This document shows positions 1-4,420 of a DNA stretch of 5,537 nt, piece after piece. The notes under the pieces were generated by a model, which had not been told where the DNA came from, made no database searches, and saw nothing but the letters and a program-made list of their open reading frames with translations. Both the position numbers and the translations under genes were made by a program. Origin of the DNA: Microcoleaceae cyanobacterium UBA9251 (GTDB taxonomy: Bacteria; Cyanobacteriota; Cyanobacteriia; Cyanobacteriales; Microcoleaceae); NCBI GenBank assembly GCA_003542015.1, contig DPLL01000363.1, positions 1 through 5,537 on the forward strand, read 5' to 3'. How positions within the stretch are numbered: the stretch's first letter is position 1; each line of letters starts with the position of its first letter.

Positions 1-11
1 GCTCAAGAGTG

Positions 12-26
12 AACCCGCCCCTACGG
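12..26. repeat. Copy of dispersed AACCCGCCCCTACGG repeat
   Basis: The 15 bases at 12-26 are identical to 4687-4701 in the map/LD-carboxypeptidase spacer. The copy lies downstream of the hemE stop codon, in the 70-bp end of the window that otherwise shows no gene and no convincing terminator. Dispersed GC-rich elements of this kind are common between cyanobacterial genes; its role here is unknown. Confidence 0.6.
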
Positions 27-70
27 ATTTTGGAGAATGAGGTTTTTGGGGGTTTTAATTCCTGTCAAAT

Positions 71-1135
71 TCAAGCGGTAACTGCAAGCAATTTGTCAGC
101 TTGTTTGGCGGTTTCAAAGAAGAAACGCACGTTGTCTTCGGGAGTGTTGGGTAATACGCCGTGTCCCAAATTCAGGATGTGTCCGCGCGGGCCTGCTTTG
201 CGAATTGTATCAAGAATGCGATCGCGAATAAACGCTTGAGAACCAAACAACACACCGGGATCTAAATTTCCCTGAACGTTCATGTTCGGGCCCAAACGTC
301 GCCGCGCATCAGCCATGTCAACTGTCCAATCGACGCTGACGATATCGGCGCCAGATTTGCCCATGCGTTCGAGAAGGCCGCCACTACCAGTTACTAACAG
401 AATTAGTGGTGTGTCAGGATGGGTTTTTTTGACTTGATCGAATACTTGTTTCTGGTAAGGTAGGGCGAAAGTATCGTAGTCTTGGGGGGAAAGTTGTCCC
501 GCCCAGGAGTCGAACATTTGGACTACTTGCGCGCCGCAGTCGATTTGGTAGCGCACGTAAACGGCGATCGCATCTGCAAATTTCGACAACAACTGATGTA
601 GTAAAGTTGGATCGGAAAATGCCATGTTTTTGATAATCGCATAATCCTTGGAACCTTTGCCCTCAACGGCGTAGGCGGCCAGAGTCCAGGGTGCGCCGAC
701 AAAGCCGAGCACGGTGGATTTGTTGCCTACTTCCTCGCGGAGGGATTTGAGGATGGTTTTGATGAAAGGCAAGCTTTCTTCGGGATTCAGCGGTTGTAAT
801 GCGTCGATTTGCTGCTGAGTGCGGATGGGTGCGTGGATAATCGGGCCTTTACCTTCGGCGATATCCATGTCGATGCCCAAACCGGGCATAGGTGTCACAA
901 TATCGGAGAACAGAATTACGCCGTCGGGTTGAAATGCGTGCCACGGCTGGAGGGAAACTTGAATCGCAACTTCGGGAATTTCGGAACGTTCGCGAAAGGA
1001 TGGATACTTTTCTCGCAAGTCTCGATAGGCTTTCATGTAGCGGCCGGCTTGGCGCATCATCCACACGGGCGGGCGTTCTAGGGTTTCGCCGCGGGCTGCG
1101 CGGAGTAGCAAGGGAACTTCATTTAATGCTGACAT
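71..1135 (-). CDS. hemE: Uroporphyrinogen III decarboxylase (HemE)
   Basis: A cytoplasmic, cofactor-free enzyme that removes four carboxyl groups from the acetate side chains of uroporphyrinogen III to give coproporphyrinogen III, on the common branch to heme, chlorophyll and bilins. The 354-residue product is full length for the family. Near the N terminus (residues 22-34) is the family signature PPVWMMRQAGRYM, whose R28 and R32 contact substrate carboxylates in known structures. The catalytic aspartate is D78 in LFSDI. The second signature GFVGAPWTLAAY and the C-terminal NLGHGVLPNTPEDNV with its active-site histidine are present. The ATG at 1135 gives the normal N terminus (MSALNEVPLLLRAARGE); upstream there is only a weak purine-rich GAGAAAAG and no strong promoter. 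Two HIP1 octamers lie in the gene. Its upstream neighbours are repeats and a CRISPR remnant, so it is probably transcribed alone. Confidence 0.98.
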   Translation of the reverse strand: MSALNEVPLLLRAARGETLERPPVWMMRQAGRYMKAYRDLREKYPSFRERSEIPEVAIQVSLQPWHAFQPDGVILFSDIVTPMPGLGIDMDIAEGKGPIIHAPIRTQQQIDALQPLNPEESLPFIKTILKSLREEVGNKSTVLGFVGAPWTLAAYAVEGKGSKDYAIIKNMAFSDPTLLHQLLSKFADAIAVYVRYQIDCGAQVVQMFDSWAGQLSPQDYDTFALPYQKQVFDQVKKTHPDTPLILLVTGSGGLLERMGKSGADIVSVDWTVDMADARRRLGPNMNVQGNLDPGVLFGSQAFIRDRILDTIRKAGPRGHILNLGHGVLPNTPEDNVRFFFETAKQADKLLAVTA

Positions 1136-1235
1136 CTTAACTTTTCTCGGATTTAACTATTTTAATGCCTTTGGTAGCTTACCACTGTGCGATCGTCCTT
1201 TTTGACAAAAAATTCATCTGTTGGCTGTTGCGGTG

Positions 1236-1255
1236 CCCTGAGCGTAGTCGAAGGG
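1236..1255. repeat. Dispersed repeat CCCTGAGCGTAGTCGAAGGG
   Basis: This 20-bp element has complementary ends (CCCT/AGGG) and matches a short palindromic element that I recall as very frequent between genes in cyanobacteria and some other bacteria. It abuts the heptamer array that starts at 1255. The number of copies in this genome cannot be judged from the window. Confidence 0.6.
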
Positions 1256-1287
1256 TCAGTTGTCAGTTGACTGTTGTCCGTTGTCAG
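1255..1287. repeat. Heptamer tandem repeat (STRR), unit GTCAGTT
   Basis: About 4.7 units of 7 bp: GTCAGTT, GTCAGTT, GACTGTT, GTCCGTT, GTCAG. Period and unit fit the short tandemly repeated repetitive sequences of cyanobacteria. The array is intergenic, directly beside the dispersed repeat at 1236-1255. Confidence 0.8.
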
Positions 1288-1453
1288 AAGGATGAGGGAT
1301 TATCTGAACGGATTGGCTGAGTTCGATTTTGGGGAGTGGGGATTTGATTGGTTGCGAGGGGGTAGGCAAATCGCTGAAGTGTCTATTCGGTCGTTAACCC
1401 CCTCGATATATTGCTAGGCAAAGGTTTGAGCGATTTTTTTCAGGGAATTTGCC

Positions 1454-1570
1454 CTCCCCACTCGCTGGGGAAACTAATTGAATGGAAACAGTGGGGTAAC
1501 AAATCTGTTATACTCCTTGACAATTTGTGGGAACTCCCCACTCGCTGGGGAAACTAATTGAATGGAAACA
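1454..1570 (+). CRISPR. Orphan mini-CRISPR: two repeats, one spacer
   Basis: Two identical 37-bp copies lie at 1454-1490 and 1534-1570 around a single 43-bp spacer (1491-1533). Each repeat carries a 5-bp stem (CCCCA at 1456-1460, TGGGG at 1466-1470) with a 5-nt loop and ends in ATGGAAAC(A), which resembles the 8-nt 5' handle of class 1 crRNAs. That orientation points to plus-strand transcription, and the terminator 3 bp downstream agrees. Repeat and spacer lengths suit type III or I-D arrays of cyanobacteria; the subtype is inferred. One repeat period upstream and downstream shows no further repeat, so this is the whole array. There are no cas genes in the window. The last A may belong to the repeat or be shared by chance, so the repeat is 36 or 37 bp. 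Confidence 0.88.
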
Positions 1571-1573
1571 ACA

Positions 1574-1605
1574 AAAAAGGCGGCTGTCAGTCGCCTTTTT
1601 CTTTT
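1574..1605 (+). terminator. Intrinsic terminator directly after the CRISPR
   Basis: AAAAAGGCG (1574-1582) pairs with CGCCTTTTT (1592-1600), and a G-T and a C-G pair may extend the stem inwards; the T-rich tract TTTTTCTTTT follows. The A-run on the 5' side means it could also stop minus-strand transcripts coming from the antitoxin module. It begins 3 bp after the second CRISPR repeat and lies upstream of the -10 box at 1624. Confidence 0.85.
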
Positions 1606-1623
1606 ATCTACTCATGCCTAAGA

Positions 1624-1629
1624 TATAAT
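1624..1629 (+). promoter_or_regulatory. -10 box TATAAT for the 1672 gene
   Basis: A perfect TATAAT lies 42 bp before the ATG at 1672. No good -35 hexamer is present at the usual distance; the region is the T-rich tail of the terminator. A start of transcription near 1636 would give a leader of about 36 nt that includes the ribosome binding site AGGAAG at 1660-1665. Confidence 0.5.
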
Positions 1630-1671
1630 GAAGAAAGTTCTAGAAAGCAAAGTAGCGCTAGGAAGTTATTT

Positions 1672-1944
1672 ATGCAAACAATCCTATTAAGTCACGAAGA
1701 AGTCGCAAAGCTTGCGAAGCAACTTTATGAAAGCAGCATCCGTGAAAAAGTAGAGTCAGAAAACAATATTGGTAAAATGGTGATTATCGACATTGAGACA
1801 GGTGAGTATGAAGTTGACAAAAACGGCTTACAAGCAGCGCGAAGCCTGAGCAAAAAGCATCCAAACCATCGGCTTTTTGGTATCAGGATCGGATACAATG
1901 TTGCGGCTTCCCTAGGCGGTGTTATGGAGCGTGTTAGCAAGTGA
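1672..1944 (+). CDS. Small protein of unknown function, first gene of a protease-linked module
   Basis: A 90-residue soluble protein without signal peptide or membrane segment. Residues 1-33 are mostly charged helix (HEEVAKLAKQLYESSIREKVE), followed by a likely strand pair KMVIIDIETGEYEVDK (35-50), a helix (51-61) and a C-terminal IRIGYNVAASLGGVMERV. I recognise the pattern as a conserved cyanobacterial hypothetical family commonly followed by a clan AA aspartic protease, but know of no tested function; an antitoxin-like or adaptor role is only a guess. The ATG at 1672 is chosen because AGGAAG (1660-1665) stands 6 nt before it and TATAAT 42 bp before it. The frame is open further upstream to an ATG at 1558, but that lies inside the CRISPR repeat and before the terminator. 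The stop overlaps the GTG of the next, broken gene by 4 nt (GTGA), indicating translational coupling. Confidence 0.8.
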   Translation: MQTILLSHEEVAKLAKQLYESSIREKVESENNIGKMVIIDIETGEYEVDKNGLQAARSLSKKHPNHRLFGIRIGYNVAASLGGVMERVSK

Positions 1945-2042
1945 TTTCTGGTATTGTAAATGACGGACACCCCACTGTTGCTGTGCAATTTCGTTTCCCA
2001 AATCGTCCAGACTTATCTATCGAGTTTGTAGTAGTATTGTAG
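1941..2042 (+). pseudogene. 5' fragment of a clan AA (retropepsin-like) aspartic protease
   Basis: Starting from GTG at 1941, which overlaps the preceding stop as GTGA, 33 codons read VISGIVNDGHPTVAVQF... and end ...LSIEFVVVL before a TAG at 2040-2042. The beginning fits the N-terminal strands of small bacterial clan AA aspartic proteases, where the sequence normally continues from 'I-x-F-V-V' straight into the catalytic D-T/S-G. Here it breaks at exactly that point: the residues after FVV are VL and the stop, and the TAG is formed by the left terminus (TGTAGGG) of the MITE-like element. The active site and about two thirds of a usual protein of around 110-130 residues are missing, so it cannot be a protease. 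Family assignment rests on 31 residues and on gene order, hence moderate confidence. Confidence 0.65.
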
Positions 2043-2103
2043 GGTGCGTCAGCCCGCAGCGTTTCCCTTGTAAGCGTAAGCGATCGAGCTGACGCACCCT
2101 ACA
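2038..2103. mobile_element. 66-bp MITE-like palindromic element
   Basis: Perfect 16-bp terminal inverted repeats, TGTAGGGTGCGTCAGC (2038-2053) and its complement (2088-2103), enclose a 34-bp interior with a double GTAAGC (2070-2081) and a near-HIP1 GCGATCGA. There is no coding capacity. The terminus is one I know from frequent small palindromic repeats between cyanobacterial genes; mobilisation by a transposase elsewhere is inferred. No target-site duplication is visible at either edge (left ...GTAGTAT, right GGCCTCG...), which fits a recombination scar or an old insertion. Lying between convergent modules, the hairpin may also affect transcript ends. Confidence 0.75.
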
Positions 2104-2134
2104 GGCCTCGTTAGTGGTTTAAATGCGTAACAGC

Positions 2135-2173
2135 TTAGCAGTTCCAAAAACGCGGTAAAGTCAGATGCTTCAT
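2135..2173 (-). pseudogene. 5' stub of a RelE/ParE-like toxin
   Basis: An ATG at 2173 overlaps the antitoxin stop as ATGA and opens a frame reading MKHLTLPRFWNC before a TAA at 2137-2135. The opening 'MKxLTxPxFWxCY' is what I expect at the start of the RelE/ParE-type toxins encoded just after this antitoxin family. After the TGC codon the sequence TAAGCTGTTAC resembles a frameshifted 'CY-x-LL', as if one or two bases were lost, and similarity fades over the 30 bp left before the MITE-like element. A normal toxin has about 85-100 residues, so the whole RNase-like fold is absent. The evidence is short (12 residues) but is strengthened by the exact 4-nt overlap and the family of the upstream gene. 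Confidence 0.6.
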
Positions 2174-2367
2174 AACACTTTAGCCAATCCCGCTTCATAC
2201 TCTGCATCAACTTCATCAAGTAGCGCATCTAACCGCCCATCCTCCAAATCGTCTTCAATTTGCCTATCCCAGACTTGTTGGCGATACTCTATCAGCCAAG
2301 CAGTAAGTTCGGATAGTTCCTTAACTGACAAGTTCATAATTGCTGTTTCAAGTTCTTTAACGCTCAT
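2170..2367 (-). CDS. Antitoxin-like protein (RelE/ParE-type toxin partner)
   Basis: A 65-residue acidic protein: an N-terminal helix (MSVKELETAIMNLSVKELSE), then LTAWLIEYRQQVWDRQIEDD and GRLDALLDEVDAEYEAG, ending in L-A-K-V-L. The order 'helix, W-D-R-Q-I-x-x-D, G-R-L-D-A-L, x-E-Y-x-x-G, final L' is that of a widespread small antitoxin family encoded directly before a RelE/ParE toxin, whose C-terminal tail wraps the toxin. Here only a 12-codon toxin stub follows, so the antitoxin is orphaned. The start at 2367 is chosen because MSVKELE is the usual family beginning; ATGs further upstream in frame (2418, 2493) would translate the palindromic repeats at 2420-2482. No good ribosome binding site precedes 2367, a weakness of this choice. 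It might still counter toxins of related loci or be decaying. Confidence 0.75.
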   Translation of the reverse strand: MSVKELETAIMNLSVKELSELTAWLIEYRQQVWDRQIEDDLEDGRLDALLDEVDAEYEAGLAKVL

Positions 2368-2382
2368 ACATTTTGCCACATC

Positions 2383-2400
2383 ATTAATATTATTAATATA
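2383..2400 (-). promoter_or_regulatory. AT-rich palindrome and possible -10 before the antitoxin
   Basis: ATTAATA-T-TATTAAT (2383-2397) is a perfect 7-bp inverted repeat 15 bp before the antitoxin start. It overlaps TATATT (minus strand, 2400-2395), a candidate -10 box without a good -35. Antitoxins often bind palindromes at their own promoter, so this is a candidate operator; that role is inferred. Confidence 0.3.
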
Positions 2401-2404
2401 CCAA

Positions 2405-2482
2405 TTTCTTAATGTCATAAACGGGCAAGATGCCCGTTCCACAATTAAGAAAATTTCTTGTGCAACAGGCAAGATGCCTGTT
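2405..2482. repeat. Twin hairpin repeats with AGATGCC core
   Basis: Two 19-bp hairpins occur 44 bp apart: AACGGGCAAGATGCCCGTT (2420-2438) and AACAGGCAAGATGCCTGTT (2464-2482), each with 8-bp arms and a 3-nt loop. They differ only by one base in each arm, and the two changes keep the pairing (G-C versus A-T). The first is enclosed by an outer 9-bp stem (2405-2413 with 2444-2452), and a small palindrome AAGAAAATTTCTT (2447-2459) lies between them. They sit just after the exported-protein gene and before the antitoxin, where they could stabilise or end the upstream transcript. This is a dispersed REP-like element. Confidence 0.75.
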
Positions 2483-2492
2483 ACATTCCACA

Positions 2493-3272
2493 TTACCTAG
2501 TTACGCACTTTCCGCCCACCATTACCCGACATTGATCTCGGCCTTGATCGTATCTACTATCATCAATCCGAGCCGAATCTAAATTCCTAGTGCGCGGGTT
2601 ATAGTAATAATCTCCCTGGGGATAATCGCGAGTTGGTATCGCACAATAAATCGTATCTCCATCATCAAACCTGACTCTCACCAGAGAACGTCTTTGGTTA
2701 CAATCAACAGCCCGCAAACCCAAATCATTTCGCAAAATCTGTTCTCCGTCTAACCGATTGTTATTATCACCCCGATTGTATCGCCCGTTATCTCCCCTGT
2801 TATCCCGCGAATTGCGAGCCCGTCTGTCGCCCGCAATTCCCGAAACTTCCAGTGTATAATTTCCGCCCCTAGCAGCATCTTTTGCTAACACTAACAATTT
2901 ATAATCGCCGCTGCGGGGAATCCGATAATTAAAAGAAGTTTGTTGGGTAAAAGCGACTTGTTTGTTATTCCCGTAAAACAGCACCATCACAGGAGTAAAG
3001 CCGCCACCTCTGTTGGTGTCTAAAGAAACTTGAATGTCGTCGCCTTCCTTTGCACTAAAAGTGTATTCTTGACCCCGCAATTCTTCTGTGGGAGTTCCGG
3101 GTGTCCACATATTTCGGAAACGGTAGATGGGGGAAGTGCGGCGGATTACTCCGTCCGTCAATGTATTATTCTGTATCTGTTCAGCAACAGCACCGGATGA
3201 AATCCCTGTTAGTGCTAATCCTGCAACTAGGACAGCGGCGGTAATACTGTTGAAAAAGTTGTGTGTTTTCAT
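2493..3272 (-). CDS. Exported PPC-like domain protein of unknown function
   Basis: A 259-residue secreted protein. Residues 1-30 form a clear Sec signal peptide (K near the N terminus, hydrophobic AAVLVAGLALTGI, cleavage after AVA at 30). Residues about 35-146 resemble a bacterial pre-peptidase C-terminal (PPC) beta-sandwich: YTFSAKEGDDIQVSLDT, then VMVLFYGNNKQVA, and GDYKLLVLAKDAARGGNYTLEVSG. A linker (149-175) rich in R, G, D and N has two RGDN copies. The C-terminal part (176-259) has four cysteines (191, 210, 248, 256), which could form two disulfides, and a charged strand pair VRVRFDDGDTIYCAIP; I do not recognise this part. No protease domain is attached, unlike many PPC proteins. The ATG at 3272 follows AGAGGT (3282-3277) by 4 nt. 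The stop TAA overlaps a spurious ATG (TAATG). Location is periplasm or outside; ligand unknown. Confidence 0.85.
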   Translation of the reverse strand: MKTHNFFNSITAAVLVAGLALTGISSGAVAEQIQNNTLTDGVIRRTSPIYRFRNMWTPGTPTEELRGQEYTFSAKEGDDIQVSLDTNRGGGFTPVMVLFYGNNKQVAFTQQTSFNYRIPRSGDYKLLVLAKDAARGGNYTLEVSGIAGDRRARNSRDNRGDNGRYNRGDNNNRLDGEQILRNDLGLRAVDCNQRRSLVRVRFDDGDTIYCAIPTRDYPQGDYYYNPRTRNLDSARIDDSRYDQGRDQCRVMVGGKCVTR

Positions 3273-3340
3273 ATCAACCTCTTGGGGAAAGTCTTAAAAT
3301 TTTTTGGCTGTGTTTGCAGCGAGATTTCCACATATAATCC

Positions 3341-3373
3341 ATTTTAAATGTAATTTCGGCGATCGAGTGTCAA
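3341..3373 (-). promoter_or_regulatory. Possible promoter of the exported-protein gene
   Basis: On the minus strand a perfect TTGACA (3373-3368) lies about 95 bp before the start codon. The best -10-like hexamer, TAAAAT (3346-3341), is 21 bp away, longer than the usual 16-18 bp; the hexamer at 17 bp is a poor CATTTA. The spacer between the two carries a near-HIP1 sequence. Confidence 0.3.
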
Positions 3374-3426
3374 CCTCACCCAACCGGACTATTTAGCCCC
3401 TCCAAACTCTTAAATTAAAGCTATAA

Positions 3427-4344
3427 TTATCCCTCACAAATTAGTTCTCCTGAATCGCCGTCTAGACTAGCCATAATTCCCACTGGTAAAGCAGCGTTAA
3501 CGCCATCGTGCCCAAAGGGTAAATCCGAGACAATGGGAATATTTAAGTCACCCAGGCGATCGCGCAAAACCTCTTCTATACTAAAACTGGGAATCTTCGA
3601 GTCAATCTCGCAGCGACTGAAACGCCCCAAAGCAATGCCCCGCACCCCCGCCAAAGCCCCCGCCATCCGCCAAGTCGTCAACATTCGATCGACCCTGTAA
3701 GGAGCCTCGGAAACATCCTCAAATGCGAGAATAACCCCTGTCAAATCCGGTTGATAGGGGGTTCCGAGCAAGTGAGAAGCCACCGTCAGATTCGCTGGTA
3801 ACAGCCTCCCCGTAGCCTTTCCACCACCCCATCCCTTACCCGATAAAGATTGTAAAGGACGACCTTCTACATAGTCAAAAAGACGATCGACAGACCAATC
3901 CGGTTCCGCAGCCAAAGTTGTCAGCAGCGGCCCATGAACGCCCCAAATGCCCAATTTAGGGTAATTCCAGAGCAAAGCAGTAATATCAGAAAAGCCAATC
4001 AGCCATTTCGGGGAATGGGAATCGGGAATTGGTGATTGGGTATTTTTTGCTGCTGCCACTTTTCCTTTTTCCAAAAGTCTAGTGCTGCCGAAACCACCTC
4101 GCGCACATAGAATACCGCGACAATTTGGGTCATTGAGGGCATCTGCGAGTTGTCGGAGGCGGTTTGCGTCGTCACCGGCCAAATAGCCCCAGCGATCGTC
4201 AAAACCGGGACTTAATTCAACTCGATAGCCGCGAGATTTCCAAATTTCTACACCTTGTTCAAAGTTAGTTAATTCTCGCAAAGTGCCGCTAGGGGAAATT
4301 GCTATCAGTAAATCTCCTGGTTGCAGAAATTTTAGATGAGTCAT
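3427..4344 (-). CDS. LD-carboxypeptidase, peptidase family S66
   Basis: A 305-residue cytoplasmic serine peptidase of the LdcA/MccF family, which cleaves the L,D bond before the terminal D-Ala of murein tetrapeptides in peptidoglycan recycling; MccF members instead detoxify microcin C-like peptides. Family landmarks in order: LQPGDLLIAISPSG (7-20), ARGGFGSTRLL with nucleophile S87, KWLIGFSDITALL (113-125), GVHGPLL (135-141), FEDVSEAPYRVDRML with the likely catalytic E209, and DLPFGHD with H279. The Ser-Glu-His set is complete. Residues 102-112 (TQSPIPDSHSP) are encoded by a degenerate heptamer repeat and replace the usual short link before KWLIGFSD. The ATG at 4344 is fixed by an in-frame TAA two codons upstream; there is no Shine-Dalgarno because a heptamer array occupies that place. 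Murein recycling is the more likely role; no peptide antibiotic genes are near. Confidence 0.93.
   Translation of the reverse strand: MTHLKFLQPGDLLIAISPSGTLRELTNFEQGVEIWKSRGYRVELSPGFDDRWGYLAGDDANRLRQLADALNDPNCRGILCARGGFGSTRLLEKGKVAAAKNTQSPIPDSHSPKWLIGFSDITALLWNYPKLGIWGVHGPLLTTLAAEPDWSVDRLFDYVEGRPLQSLSGKGWGGGKATGRLLPANLTVASHLLGTPYQPDLTGVILAFEDVSEAPYRVDRMLTTWRMAGALAGVRGIALGRFSRCEIDSKIPSFSIEEVLRDRLGDLNIPIVSDLPFGHDGVNAALPVGIMASLDGDSGELICEG
4011..4040. repeat. Degenerate heptamer repeat inside the LD-carboxypeptidase gene
   Basis: On the plus strand: GGGAAT, GGGAATC, GGGAATT, GGTGATT, GGG. This is a 7-bp-period array of the GGGAATY kind found in cyanobacterial STRRs. It is read in frame on the minus strand as residues 102-112 (T-Q-S-P-I-P-D-S-H-S-P), without stop codon or frameshift. 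Confidence 0.7.
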
Positions 4345-4392
4345 TTGTTATTTGTTATTGGTTATTTGTTATTGGTTATTGGTTATTTGTTA
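4344..4392. repeat. Heptamer tandem repeat (STRR), seven units of TTKGTTA
   Basis: Seven exact 7-bp units (49 bp): TTTGTTA, TTTGTTA, TTGGTTA, TTTGTTA, TTGGTTA, TTGGTTA, TTTGTTA. On the minus strand they read TAACAAA or TAACCAA, and the last A of the final unit is the A of the LD-carboxypeptidase ATG. Each unit carries TAA, and since 7 is not a multiple of 3, the array closes all three minus-strand frames. Confidence 0.95.
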
Positions 4393-4420
4393 GATCATGT
4401 TTGGTGAAGTTTTCATGAAT

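Larger units (their letters stand above)
1136..1453. other. Gene-free spacer between hemE and the mini-CRISPR
   Basis: This 318-bp stretch holds no gene I can support. It contains a short inverted repeat TGGTA-GCT-TACCA (1172-1184) upstream of hemE, the dispersed repeat at 1236-1255, a heptamer array at 1255-1287, and AT-rich sequence just before the first CRISPR repeat. If the array is read on the plus strand, 1288-1453 is where its leader would lie. A TATATT at 1407-1412 could be a -10 box, but no matching -35 is clear. Confidence 0.5.

Noticed and set aside
809..1140. Several 70-90 codon frames overlapping the hemE 5' end on both strands
   Set aside because: They are shadows of a clearly conserved, intact hemE and have no recognisable product or ribosome binding site.
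1331..1342. GGGGAGTGGGGA as an anti-repeat (tracrRNA-like) to the CRISPR repeat
   Set aside because: Only 8 bases (1335-1342) are complementary to the repeat start; G-rich chance match, and class 1 type repeats need no tracrRNA.
1292..1417. Plus-strand 41-codon frame upstream of the CRISPR (ATG at 1292)
   Set aside because: AAGG touches the ATG with no spacing, the product (MRDYLNGLAEFDFGEW...) is not recognisable, and a frame of this length is expected by chance.
1558..1671. N-terminal extension of the 1672 gene to an ATG at 1558 (128 codons in all)
   Set aside because: The ATG lies within the second CRISPR repeat and the extension would translate the terminator hairpin; it precedes the -10 box, while AGGAAG marks the ATG at 1672.
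1725..1988. Minus-strand 87-codon frame opposite the 1672 gene
   Set aside because: Antisense to a gene with good promoter and ribosome binding site; product not recognisable.
2368..2493. Longer antitoxin frame starting at 2493 (107 codons) or 2418 (82 codons)
   Set aside because: The 2493 start overlaps the upstream stop as TAATG and looks coupled, but the added residues are a translation of the twin hairpin repeats; both extensions depart from the usual MSVKELE beginning of the family.
2165..2500. Plus-strand 111-codon frame opposite the antitoxin
   Set aside because: Serine-rich low-complexity translation antisense to the antitoxin and repeats; no start signals.
3999..4202. Second minus-strand frame inside the LD-carboxypeptidase
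   Set aside because: Out-of-frame shadow within the intact catalytic region.
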